Both the position numbers and the translations under genes were made by a program. The notes under the pieces are model-generated. The model worked only from the letters and a program-made list of their open reading frames with translations, did no database searches and was not told the DNA's origin. Below, piece after piece: positions 22,247 to 31,865 of a DNA stretch of 64,000 nucleotides (its first letter is position 1; every line of letters starts with the position of its first letter). Source of the stretch: Otatea glauca (lineage: Eukaryota > Streptophyta > Magnoliopsida > Poales > Poaceae); the NCBI GenBank assembly GCA_036346275.1, contig CM070730.1, positions 47,414,918-47,478,917 of the forward strand, written 5' to 3'.

Positions 22247-24679
22247 TTACATTGGTTGCTCTTTGTAAGTCAAATCTTCTTGCAGCTCTATTGCATCCAA
22301 CGGGGTTTGCTCCGTTGGCACTCTGAGACATTTCTTGAGCTGCGACACTTGGAATACATCTTGCACTCCTGCCAAAGACTGAGGCAACTCTAACTGATAA
22401 GCTACCTCTCCTCGATGGCTCAGAATCTTGAACGGACCAATATATCTCGGTGCCAGCTTCCCTTTAACGTGAAATCTTTTAACGCCCTTAAGAGGGGTAA
22501 CTCTGAGATACACATAATTTTCTGGCTCAAAGCTCAAATCTCGACGACGGTTATCTGCGTAGCTCTTTTGCCTTGACTGTGCTATCTTCAACCTCTCCCT
22601 AATCATCGCAACTTGACTTTCTGCCTCTTTGAGGATATCTGGCCCAAAAACCAAACACTCTCCTGTTTCATTCCAATTTAACGGAGTACGACAAGCACGT
22701 CCATACAACGCCTCAAATGGTGACATCTGCAAGCTAGCTTGATAGCTATTATTATAACTGAACTCTGCATATGGCAAACATTTATCCCATGACGTAGCAT
22801 AAGCTAAAGCACAGGCTCTCAACATATCCTCTAAAATCTGATTTACTCTTTCAGTCTGACCATCTGTCTGCGGGTGGTATGCTGTACAGAAATTCAGACA
22901 AGTCCCCATTGCTTCATGCAACTTGTTCCAAAACCTTGAGGTGAATTGGGTACCTCTGTCCGACACAATCTTCTTGGGCACTCCATGCAAACATACAATC
23001 CTTGACATGTACAACTCCGCTAAACGATCTCTGGAGTATGTGGTCTTCACTGGAATAAAATGGGCGACCTTGGTTAGACGATCCACAATAACCCAAATAG
23101 AATCGTAACCTCTCTGGGTTTTAGGTAAACCGGTGATAAAATCTATTCCGATTTCCTCCCACTTCCATTCCGGAATTTTCAACGGCTGCAACAACCCAGC
23201 GGGTCTTTGATGCATGGCTTTTACTCTCTGACATACGTCACATAGAGCCACATGCTCAGCTACTTCACGCTTCATATTAGGCCACCAAAATCTCTTCTTC
23301 AAATCCTGGTACATCTTAGCACTTCCTGGATGAATTGAGTACTTGGAATCGTGAGCTTCCTCAAGAATCAGCTGTTTCAGCAATTTTTTATCCGGCACAC
23401 AAATTCGGCCTTTGAAGAACATGGTTCCTTGCTCGTCTAGAGTGAAATCCACAGCTAGGCCTTCCTCCTTTTTAGCCTTGATCTTAGAAATTTTATCGTC
23501 ATCTTTCTGGCCTTCTCTAATCTGATCCTCCAAAGTTGGCTTCACTTCTAGTGCAGCTACCATTCCTTGCGGAACGACTTCCAATCTTAGCTTCTGAAAT
23601 TCCTTACATAATTCTGGTTGATCTTCCATTGTCAATGTATTCGCTCTATTGCTCTTTCGACTCAGAGCATCTGCTACCACATTGGCTTTTCCGGGATGAT
23701 AATGAATTCCCACATTATAATCCTTAATTAGCTCCAGCCACCTTCGCTGTCTCATATTGAGATCCGCTTGAGTGAATATGTATTTCGTGCTCTTATGGTG
23801 CAGATATATCTCACATCTATTTCCTATGAGATAATGACGCCATATCTTCAAAACATGCACTACGGCAGCTAACTCCAAATCATGTGTTGGGTAATTCACC
23901 TCATGCGGTCTTAACTGTCTTGACGCATAAGCAACGACTTTGCCTTCTTGCATTAACACGCACCCCAAGCCTTGCTTTGAAGCATCGCAATAAATATTAA
24001 ATCCATTCTGTACATCTGGCAACACTAATACGGGGGCTGTCGTTAAACGCTTCTTTAATTCCATAAAACTTTTCTCGCACTCTGGCGTCCATGCAAACTT
24101 CTTTTCTTTCTTCAACAACTGCGTAAGGGGTTTAGCAATTGTCGAGAATCCCTCTATGAACCGACGGTAATATCCCGTCATACCCAGAAAACTACGGATC
24201 TGAGTAACAGACTTTGGTTGCTCCCAATGCAACACTGCGTCCACTTTGCTTGGATCGACTGCCATTCCTTTAGTAGTCATTACATGACCAAGAAATTCAA
24301 CTTTCTCCTTCCAAAACTCGCACTTGCTAAACTTAGCATACAGCTGATGCTCTCGCAGCCTCTCTAAAACCATCCTCAGATGTTCTGCGTGCTCTTCTTC
24401 TGTTTTCGAGTAAACCAAGATATCGTCTATGAAGACTACAACAAACTTATCCAAATATTCCATGAAAACCTTATTCATCATGTTCATGAAATATGCCGGG
24501 GCATTTGTCAATCCAAATGACATGACTGTGAACTCATAATGTCCATATCGCGTAGAAAACGCAGTCTTAGGCACATCCTCCGCTCGGATCTTCAACTGAC
24601 GGTATTCTGAACGAAGATCTATCTTGGAGAAAACTCCAGCTCCTCTTAACTGATCAAATAAGTCGTCGATCCTGGGCAT
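22247..24679 (-). CDS. T3 pol: RT (N-terminally truncated), RNase H and integrase, one open frame
   Basis: 810 residues without a stop. RT starts at PRIDDLFDQL (residues 2-11), missing the upstream RT motifs. The RT catalytic box FVVVFIDD is at residues 79-86. RNase H has YCDAS (Asp 232) and LELAAVV, but the usual YTDHKSLKYI reads YLHHKSTKYI (about 292-301), so a catalytic Asp is replaced by His; ADALSR follows at 336-341. Integrase has the H-H-C-C zinc site (HDSKYSIH 443-450, CDVC 480-483) and a D-D-35-E core (Asp 513, Asp 574, Glu 610 with 35 residues between the last two). The GPF module (RYIGPFKIL) is near residue 720. The first Met is created by a deletion joint, so it is not a native start. 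It is the longest open frame in the window, but cannot make a complete polyprotein. Confidence 0.85.
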   Translation of the reverse strand: MPRIDDLFDQLRGAGVFSKIDLRSEYRQLKIRAEDVPKTAFSTRYGHYEFTVMSFGLTNAPAYFMNMMNKVFMEYLDKFVVVFIDDILVYSKTEEEHAEHLRMVLERLREHQLYAKFSKCEFWKEKVEFLGHVMTTKGMAVDPSKVDAVLHWEQPKSVTQIRSFLGMTGYYRRFIEGFSTIAKPLTQLLKKEKKFAWTPECEKSFMELKKRLTTAPVLVLPDVQNGFNIYCDASKQGLGCVLMQEGKVVAYASRQLRPHEVNYPTHDLELAAVVHVLKIWRHYLIGNRCEIYLHHKSTKYIFTQADLNMRQRRWLELIKDYNVGIHYHPGKANVVADALSRKSNRANTLTMEDQPELCKEFQKLRLEVVPQGMVAALEVKPTLEDQIREGQKDDDKISKIKAKKEEGLAVDFTLDEQGTMFFKGRICVPDKKLLKQLILEEAHDSKYSIHPGSAKMYQDLKKRFWWPNMKREVAEHVALCDVCQRVKAMHQRPAGLLQPLKIPEWKWEEIGIDFITGLPKTQRGYDSIWVIVDRLTKVAHFIPVKTTYSRDRLAELYMSRIVCLHGVPKKIVSDRGTQFTSRFWNKLHEAMGTCLNFCTAYHPQTDGQTERVNQILEDMLRACALAYATSWDKCLPYAEFSYNNSYQASLQMSPFEALYGRACRTPLNWNETGECLVFGPDILKEAESQVAMIRERLKIAQSRQKSYADNRRRDLSFEPENYVYLRVTPLKGVKRFHVKGKLAPRYIGPFKILSHRGEVAYQLELPQSLAGVQDVFQVSQLKKCLRVPTEQTPLDAIELQEDLTYKEQPM

Positions 24680-25795
24680 CGATTAGCATAATGGCCTTCC
24701 TTGTGACAGTTGTAACACACCCGTGTTCGCTGTTGTGCGACTACATGTACATTATTGTTCTCTTGTTGCATCAGAGCTGGTTGCTTCGTAGGGCATTCCC
24801 TAGCCCAATGACCTTCTTCATCACACAGAAAACATGCTGTTGATGACTGCCAATTACTTCTTTCTTGATGAGGGACAACATGATTAAGGTATTGTCTCTT
24901 TAGCTCTTCAAGCGACACTACTTTTGCAGTTGACGTTCCGCCTCTTCTCGACAACTTTTGAGCAACTAAGGCTCGAAGATTCTTTTGCTGATGCTGGGTT
25001 ACAGCGGTAACTATTGAATCTAGGGGACATTGAGCTGGACCATGATCTCGACCTTCACACAGGTAACATGTGATGTCACTCATAGGACACTCTCTAAGAG
25101 AATGACTTCCTTCACAGCTGGAGCAATTAATCGCATGCTCGTCAGCAGTATGTCCTATTTCTCCACAGCGAATGCACGCACGATCTTCTAACTTGTTTGG
25201 TTGACAGCACTTCAGAGAGCAACGCTTAGAGGTTGAACAAGGTGCAAGGATAATATTTTGCTTCGTATTTACTATGACCATACTGTCTCTAGGTGAGGCA
25301 AAGAGATTACGAAAAGCGACAACAAACTCACTCCAAGTGATATTCCGCGGGGCTTCATGAACAGCACAATATTTCTTCCACCATTCCGCAACAATTCCTT
25401 GCAACTGATAAGAAAGCATACAGGATTTTCTCATCGCCTTCACACTGAGCAATGAGCAGCTTTCTCTCAATGGTCTTGAGCCAATCATCCGCTTCCGAGG
25501 GTAGCACATTTCCTGAAAACGTCGGCGGACGAGTCCTTATGAATTCTGATAACCTTAAGTAGGAACGTAGATCATTGGTAGCAGCTTGGGACACTTGGTT
25601 GACATTGGCTTGGTCAGTGATATTCTGCTTCTGTTTCATCATTGCATGCATCAACTGAGTCTGAGCAGTCAAGAACTCTCTGAAACTCTGCATATCCATC
25701 TGTACTGACGGTTGAAGAACTAATCCATTATTGAGACTCTTGTTGTGCTGACTTACACTTCCACTGATTCTGTGGTTTCCACAAGTCTGAATCAT
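24646..25795 (-). pseudogene. T3 gag with CCHC zinc knuckles
   Basis: Two overlapping minus-strand frames. The first (25795-25355) has MQSFREFLTAQTQLMHAMM and FIRTRPPTFSGNVLPSEADD, the chromovirus gag start. After a frameshift near 25400 the second frame continues with GIVAEWWKKYCAVHEAPRNI and then several Cys clusters: CIRCGEIGHTADEHAINC, CYLCEGRDHGPAQC, CFLCDEEGHWARECP and CYNCHKEGHYANRCP. The CX2CX4HX4C type knuckles bind genomic RNA. The last knuckle runs directly into the RT sequence at 24676, so the protease that should follow is gone. Confidence 0.8.
24670..24682 (-). other. Deletion joint between gag knuckle and RT in T3
   Basis: At 24673-24676 the sequence tggg joins RT sequence (cgatcctggg) to gag sequence (catcgattag). 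In the related element T4 the RT side ends ...cgatcctggg at 60390 and the gag side resumes after ...cggtggg at 61600. T3 therefore lacks the 1,210 bp that T4 retains (protease and the RT start), with TGGG shared at both breakpoints. Confidence 0.8.
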
Positions 25796-26429
25796 CTGCT
25801 TGATTGCTTCACTGGATTAGAGAAGAGGGAAATAGAATAAGTAAGAAGCAGGGATCTTAAAGTAGGGGAGATAGGTTTAACCCAATAACTTAAGCAAACA
25901 ATATTAATAACTTGGTATGGTTGCTTATATAAGCCTAAAAGCTTCGCAACACATACTGCACACTCAGCAATTAAGGAAGAACCAATTCAACCTATACACA
26001 CAAAACTACCGCCTACAGGGGTAACACTTCTATCTTAATCAGACGCGACTCCCACACATGAGTCCCAACTGGAAGCATAGATCTTCTAGCTTTTGGAACA
26101 CTTCATAGATCTACTTCTTCCTTGAGCTCGATGATTCCCTCCTTCATGATTTCCTGGGTTGACAGCAAGCACTTGATGCTTTTTCCTAAGGTGTGGTATA
26201 TCGACAACTACTAAGATAACTCAGATAAGGTTTTTAACTCGATCCAGCAAGGGAGAGAAAAAGAAATTCAACAGGGGAAAGAGAGAAATTCTGACGAGGA
26301 AAGGAATAGAAGAATAAGATAAGTCAAGAACATATTATTCTTCCAAGTTAATTCTTTTCTTTATAAAATAATTTTGAAGTTCCTATAGAGACGACCAGAC
26401 TATCTAGGGTCAAGGCCTACAGTTAGTAT
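25796..26429 (-). other. T3 5' leader between primer site and gag
   Basis: About 630 bp of untranslated leader on the minus strand. A very similar leader lies at about 62790-63350 in T4 (shared text such as aacttaagcaa and gatgattcc). I see no gene in it. Confidence 0.6.
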
Positions 26430-26442
26430 GGCTCTGATACCA
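26430..26442 (-). promoter_or_regulatory. T3 primer binding site, initiator tRNA-Met
   Basis: On the minus strand, TGGTATCAGAGCC starts four bases after the LTR end. It is complementary to the 3' end of plant initiator tRNA-Met, the usual primer for Tekay-type and many copia elements. Confidence 0.85.
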
Positions 26443-26446
26443 CTTC

Positions 26447-29400
26447 TGTCGGGACCCGAATATGCAAATCCGGACCTTCTGTGTATACTGCACTAGTCCA
26501 GGATCACGCTAGTGCACACAGGCTTAACATCAGTAAATATCACTATCATACATAACAGAAATATTATGAAAGACATCATATGATATATACTACTAGTTGA
26601 ATGACCTTATGGTCAACTTACATGACTACGCCTCGCAAGGTTGAACAACATATTAAACTGCAGCGGAATGAAAATGTAGATAACCCCTCAGTATACCACA
26701 GGCAACTGACAAGGCTTGCGCCCTAAACATTCGTCTCCTCCTGGAATCTTTCCTCCAGTATTGATGTAGACTCTTCAACTGGTGATGTTGTTATTGGCAA
26801 GGGTGAGTACATAAAGCACTCAACAAGTTGTGCACAGAATGCAATTCTAACATAGCTATATGCAAGGCTTATTCCAAAGGATAGGCTGTCATGGCTATTT
26901 TGCAACAAAGCAGCATTTATGAACAATACGGTAAATAGATTGTAAAGACCGTAAAACAAATAACAATAATAGATAAATTTAGCATTTCACATATAAACCA
27001 AGTTTCCAATCCTAAATCAAGTTCCAACCTTCCATATGGCAATCCCGCCATCCCAACCAAGTTTTCCATGTAATTAAACTAACCTTTAACTGTAATTCCC
27101 GAGCATTGCTCAATACCGCGAGCACGACTATCCGAATAGTTTTACACTCTGCAGAGGTTATGCACTTTACCCACACGAGATGATCGTCTCTTGGTGCCAT
27201 GCAATTAACACACTTCCTTTGGTGTGTCGGCGAAGAGATCATGACAAAGCCTTTACAATGCGCTGGCTTAACCGGTACCACCCGCTAAGGTTTCAACACT
27301 GGTGGGACTGGTTACCACATCCAGGCCCCCTCTCTTGCGCCATGTGAATTACTCCATAACTCGGGAACTCACACCGACCAAGATAGTACCAAAGTTAAGA
27401 CATTGCAAATTAATCAGCTAGGCTGGCCCATACCAGACATGTGGTTGCATGATTGACTCAGGTCAAAGGCTTGCAAGGTTAAGTCCTTAGAGTGATCAAG
27501 GCAAGACATCCACATACTCTTTGCCCATTGGGCCCACCTTGGCATACTCGCCCCTTGTCACTTGCTCCAATCTAAATGATTATCACCCAGGTTGATTACC
27601 AAGCACCACGTGCCATCAACAATTCAACATCGTTGCATGACATGACTCGCCACAACAACTCAATCTCATCGTGTGATCCCACATGACACACAAGTTCATA
27701 ACATCGTTCCATATTCCATTAGTCAAGATTAATTATCAATGATTCAAGCACATGTGATGACGTGGCATGGCTAAGCAACTAATACGGTCTAACCATCCCA
27801 TGTTGATTATCATTACTAACCAACTATAATAAACCAATCTAGGGTAACAACAGATCATGACGTACAAATGACAAGGTAGGGTATATAAATCAAGTGGGTA
27901 GATTAACTAGATCCCAATTTAATTTGAAACAATTGTATACTTGAAATACTATGCAATAAAGTAAAACAATATATCAATTTTATAAACATGGGTTCAACAT
28001 GATCAAAGCACAACTTGCCTTGGAATAGGTTCTGGTTTTGCTCTGAAACTTGATCTTTAGTTGTTGAATCTTCCTCCGAAGAGTCGCACAATTCAACGTC
28101 TACGCATACCGAAGAAGAAAAGCAAATAAATACCAAAATAGAGAGCAAATGAACTCCAAAAATAAATTAAAATTCACCATTAAATAGATCTCAATTTTAC
28201 AAACTTTTATAAACATGAATCACTCAAATCTGAGTTAAAATGCACAAGATATAGCCTTTTGAAGTTTGAATAAATACTGAAAATATAGAAATTGGAAAAT
28301 CAGAATTAACTGAATTATTTTTAGATTGAAAAACCGATTATTGCATCAGCTGACGTCAGCCAATCGTCGGGCCAATCCCTTGCTGCCACGTGGCTTTGGT
28401 CTATGCGCCGAGTCCACGAACCTCCTCTGGTCCACTGTGAACCCGGTGCACGGCGCCTCGGTCTCTGCACGCCACATGTCACCACGCTATTGGTCCGCCG
28501 GACGGCATAATCTAGGTCATGCGTCGAGATCCAACGGCCACGAATAGATCCGAAGCTCGAGACATGCGGCGAAGCCCGATGAGTCCACGCGTCACGAATC
28601 TAGCGGCGCAACCTAGATCCGACGGCTCCCAAGGCTTCTGAAACTCGTCGACGAGGTGCGACGGCGCTCTCACCGGTCTTGGAGAAGACGACCTGGCAAT
28701 CAACGAAACAGCAGCTTCTAGCGACCAAGTAGTGTTAGCTCGGATGCGACTCGACGAGTTCTTACCGGATCCGATCTCAGGAGCGACAGAGCGGCGGAGT
28801 AGCGACGGTTTGCGGTGGAACAGCGAAAAAGGACGGTGACGACTTGCGGCTACTCAGATGAGCTCGCTCTTGCGAACCAAAGCACCTCCGGCGGTGATAC
28901 ACGGGGCAAAACATGCGGCGACAAACGACGAACCTCGGAAGCCCACCCATCCTTTAAATAGACAGGCAAAACGCGCAAAAGCCGGAGTCTTAGATCTACA
29001 CGGCGGCGAATTCCAGGTCCTCTACGGCGGTGGCTACGCGAAAGAGACGCAATCCTGGCCCTACACGAGTCGCCAATCGGTCAGCTCCTAAACTCCGCGA
29101 CGTGGCGAAATCTAGAACGACCATAGCAGCTCGATCCAACGACTGACAAGGATTAGGTTCGCGTCAAAACCCTAGCATCTAAACCGTCCACCCCTCGATC
29201 CAACGACACCGATCGAGCACACAACAGACGGGCTTCTATTGGGCCGACGCTAGAATTGGACCGCACAGTAATGGGCTTGGCCCATTACTGTTCAACGAAT
29301 TTTCCCAGGGTTTTCTTTTTGAAAGTAAATCTAGAAATTCATTTAATTAGTTTTAGGCAATGAACATAATAGGAAAAAATCAAATAAAATTCTCATAAAT

Positions 29401-29609
29401 ACTTTGAGATATTTTGAACTCAGATAAAATATTTTTGGCAAAACTTTATTTTAACTTTGCATAAATTTAAATAGTTTTTGATAAAAGACCAATATACTTA
29501 ATTTAAAGTTAATTCGAATAAATCCAAAAAAATCCAATAACTTCCAGAAAAACATAAAATGGAAAAATAATCAATAAAATGATATTAAAGAAAATTTTAG
29601 GATGTTACA
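26447..29609 (-). repeat. T3 right (5') LTR, 3,163 bp
   Basis: The plus strand reads TGTCGGGACCC at 26447 and ends ...ggatgttaca at 29609; on the minus strand it is TGTAACATCC...GGGTCCCGACA. It holds a GC-rich U3-type block (about 28340-29280) with a minus-strand TATA-like ctatttaaag at about 28950-28960. Small frames in the block (for example 28858-29091) are LTR sequence. It is more similar to the T4 LTRs at several indels than to its own left partner. Confidence 0.85.
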
Positions 29610-29953
29610 TGCGCCTTTATTCTTGTCTTTGAGGCCGCGACGGAGGCGTCGCTCTGCCGAAACGCATCGATTTTCTTGGGCTTGACGTCCATGTCGCTTT
29701 GATCAGCGGCAATCACCTGATACGCCTACATTGCTTTTCGCGAGCTGCGCGCCGCACATGCTGCATCTTTGCGCGCCTCGTAATCGCTGCTCTTCCGCGA
29801 CAACTCGTGCTGAGCAGTTCTCCACGTGCATGTGGTAAACGCTCTTCTGCGCTGCAGTTGCACGACGCGTCTTGTTTCTTCTCGACGCACCCAACTCACG
29901 AACAAACACGCCGCTTCGCCGGTGGATCGAATATCTAAAGCTCTGATACCACT
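29610..29953 (-). mobile_element. Truncated copia-type internal fragment with primer site
   Basis: Minus-strand sequence running from a primer binding site (TGGTATCAGAGC, complement of 29938-29950) away from the LTR at 29954-30167. The 89-codon frame 29703-29972 has no domain I recognise and partly overlaps the LTR. The fragment is cut at 29609/29610 by the T3 LTR. It is the 5' leader of an otherwise missing element. Confidence 0.55.
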
Positions 29954-30167
29954 TGTTAGAACAGAACGTCAAAATACTTTGGGATAATTTTCTCTTTATT
30001 ACTTTTTGCTCTGTTCTCTTACAAAACTCAGATCTACCCTGTATTTATACCTAAAACTACAGTCCTTACAAACGGAATAGGATTCCACTTCTTTGTCCTA
30101 ATTGGACTCTTTACCTTAACCGGACTCTTACCAAAACTTCTAACTGATTATAAAATTATCTTTAACA
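29954..30167 (-). repeat. Copia-type LTR flanked by a primer site and a polypurine tract
   Basis: The 214 bp LTR reads TGTTAGAACAG...TTTAACA on the plus strand. To its left is an initiator tRNA-Met primer site; to its right the minus strand has a polypurine tract (acaagattaaaagggaaaa). A single LTR with both signals is the shared middle LTR of two tandem elements, as left by unequal recombination. The tract and its 20-bp context resemble the one in element B3 (30636-30660), so the two families are related. Confidence 0.65.
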
Positions 30168-30239
30168 TTTTCCCTTTTAATCTTGTAACATTTAATACCC
30201 GTGTTTGTACGACCATAAACATGGCCCCATCTGAGCTTT

Positions 30240-30452
30240 TCAACGGAAGAGCGAAGAGCATCCACCCGTGTTTGTTGTCGCCCCATCGGCAAACGATCCT
30301 CCATCGAAACAAAGCCCCAACTCTCTCTGGTTTGTCATCTTGCCCAGGCCCTTAATATTGTCTAGCAAGCTATTCCTCATATCAGAACATAAATGTAGAG
30401 TTCGTAGGGATTCCATATTGCCTATCCTGTCAGGCAGCCTTGCACCACTAGA
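30240..30452 (-). pseudogene. Leucine-rich-repeat resistance-gene fragment, 3' part
   Basis: Minus strand, open frame ending at TGA (30240-30242). It reads ARLPDRIGNMESLRTLHL, then LLDNIKGLGKMTNQRELGL and CFDGGSFADG. The LP..IGNM.SL..L and .L..LTNLREL spacing is characteristic of the LRR region of plant NBS-LRR (NLR) disease-resistance proteins, especially grass RPM1-like ones. The upstream part is at 31699-31865, beyond the inserted element B3. When B3 and one copy of its target duplication are removed, the frame is continuous (…LNVPSGARLPDRIG…). No NB-ARC domain is present, so this is a gene fragment. Confidence 0.75.
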
Positions 30453-30635
30453 TGTTGGAACAGTTAGGAATTTTTTTTGTTAGCTTACGTAACTGCTTCT
30501 CTTTTCTGTTTTATTCCTTGGTTTATATAGTCAAGCTAGATTATAAACTAACTCAACAGACTAACCAACTAAATCTTATCTTTCTAAATAAACTTATCCT
30601 AACTTTTAAAACTGATTACAAGATTATATCTAACA
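30453..30635 (-). repeat. B3 left (3') LTR, 183 bp
   Basis: Same length and near-identical sequence to 31516-31698, with TG..CA termini. A minus-strand polypurine tract abuts its right edge at 30636. Confidence 0.9.
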
Positions 30636-30739
30636 TTCACCCCTTTAATCTTGTAATATCAAATTTCTGACACAACTCTAACTTATTGAGACAATCGGGG
30701 TCAACTACGATTTACTCGACATAGAACTCACTCGACACA

Positions 30740-30958
30740 GGATGGAGAACGCATCTACTCAACATCGCGGACTTATCTTCGACGAACTTCTTTGGACGGC
30801 GAACACATCTCTTCAACACCCTAGAGTCAACTTTGACGGACACGACTTTGGACGGCGAACGCATCTCTTCAACGCCCCGGGGTCGACTTACGGACTCGAC
30901 ATAGGACGGCGACCACTTCTTCTTAACATCCCGGACTCAACTCAAAATTTTATTTGTT
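30740..30958. repeat. Four tandem units of 54-56 bp inside B3
   Basis: Units start with the ggacggcgaac core or a variant at 30740, 30794, 30850 and 30904, giving spacings of 54, 56 and 54 bases. Each continues with a form of catctcttcaaca. The units are diverged from each other. There is no convincing open frame through the array. Confidence 0.75.
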
Positions 30959-31429
30959 ACTTGCGGACACTTTAGCCTCTTGGAAGCTATTGCCCTTCCG
31001 ATCTCTTGCAGAGTAGTACAGCCGTGGACGTCCCTCTCATGCCGCCGCACACAGCTACTGCTAAACCACGCCACGAAGCGCCTCTTGCTTCTTTGCTTTC
31101 ACGGAACAGAGACACGCAATGCTTCATGGCCCTCTTGCTTTTGTTTCCTTTGCTGCAGCCGTAGGCAACAAGCATTGCTTCCTTCAGCCGAACAGGACAT
31201 GGCCTCCCTCTGCTTCACATGATGCACTCCAGCTGAACGTCGCGAGCACACGCTGCTGCCAGGAGAGGCTTCAAGGCTGCCACCTACTGCAGCTGCGCTG
31301 GAGCACCATGGCTTCCTCGACCTTGCCCCATCCCCCCAAGCCAGCGCCGCTGCGCAGCCTGTGCATCGCCGTCAGGAGGAAGACTTCTGCTACTTCCTTG
31401 CGTCCGGCGATTTCTTTTGCCGTGCGTCG

Positions 31430-31485
31430 CCTGCCTCCTAGGGTGTCGCCCCCGGGGAGTCTTCTCCTCCCGGGGGCAACGGATT
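31430..31485 (-). other. GC-rich stem-loop next to the B3 primer site
   Basis: At about 31449-31480 the arms gcccccggggag and ctcccgggggc pair over a 7-base loop with one base of mismatch. It sits in the 5' leader on the minus strand, 20-60 bases from the primer site. Stem-loops here often act in RNA dimerisation or packaging of LTR elements; that role is inference. Confidence 0.45.
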
Positions 31486-31515
31486 AATCTGAAAACCTTA
31501 GGTTCTGATATCAAT

Positions 31516-31698
31516 TGTTGGAACAGCCACAAAATTTTTTTGTTGGCTTACGTAACTGCTTCCTTTTTCTGTTTTATTCCTTAGTTTATATAGTCAAGCT
31601 AGATTACAAACTAACTCAACAGACTAACCAACTAAATCTTATCCTCCTAAACAAACTTATCCTGACTTTTAAAACTGATTACAAGATTATATCTAACA
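31516..31698 (-). repeat. B3 right (5') LTR, 183 bp
   Basis: Partner of 30453-30635. On the minus strand it is followed by a diverged initiator tRNA-Met site (ttgatatcagaacc) at 31501-31514. Confidence 0.9.
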
Positions 31699-31865
31699 CT
31701 AGGAACATTCAGATGCAACAGGCAGGGTAAATCGACGATATCTGCCGGAAGGCCATCGATCCGTGCCCAGACTAGCTAGTAGAGGTCGTCATTCAGGACC
31801 TCTTCTAATTTTCTGGAAGTGCTGGTTCTTGACGACTAGCGAGCAGCGAGTTGCAATGTTGTTTC
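31699..31865 (-). pseudogene. Leucine-rich-repeat resistance-gene fragment, 5' part
   Basis: The minus strand reads WARIDGLPADIVDLPCLLHL and NVP up to the B3 insertion, the classic T.I..LP..I..L..L.HL of plant NLR leucine-rich repeats. Upstream (about 31770) the frame has a TAG. The right end is cut by copia element C4, whose target duplication GTTTC begins at 31861. Beyond C4 (38416 on) I cannot recognise more of the gene. Confidence 0.7.

Larger units (their letters stand above)
17289..29609 (-). mobile_element. T3: Tekay/Del-like chromovirus (Ty3/gypsy), minus strand
   Basis: Order on the minus strand: right (5') LTR 26447-29609, primer binding site 26430-26442, gag 24646-25795, RT-RNase H-integrase 22247-24679, chromodomain remnant about 22110-22246, polypurine tract 22071-22082, left (3') LTR ending at 22070. 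The long LTRs (3,163 bp on the right), the initiator-tRNA-Met primer site and the chromodomain remnant point to the Tekay/Del chromovirus clade (inference). Odd points: the left LTR is truncated at its outer end and holds a tandem duplication of about 1.8 kb; protease and the start of RT are deleted; no clear target duplication can be read. It abuts G2 gag on the left and a copia fragment on the right. Confidence 0.8.
30453..31698 (-). mobile_element. B3: 1.25 kb non-autonomous LTR element with target duplication CTAG(A/G)
   Basis: Two 183 bp LTRs (30453-30635 and 31516-31698), each TGTTGGAACAG...ATATCTAACA on the plus strand. The minus strand has a polypurine tract (acaagattaaaggggtgaa) before the left LTR and a primer-site-like attgatatcagaacc after the right LTR, so the element is on the minus strand. 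Flanks are ctaga on the left and ctagg on the right, a 5-bp target duplication with one mismatch. The 880 bp interior encodes no gag or pol, so it depends on a related copia element. It lies inside the LRR fragment. Confidence 0.85.

Noticed and set aside
30740..30958. Regularly spaced repeats, checked as a CRISPR-like array
   Set aside because: Units are continuous tandem repeats with no unique spacers, in a plant retroelement.
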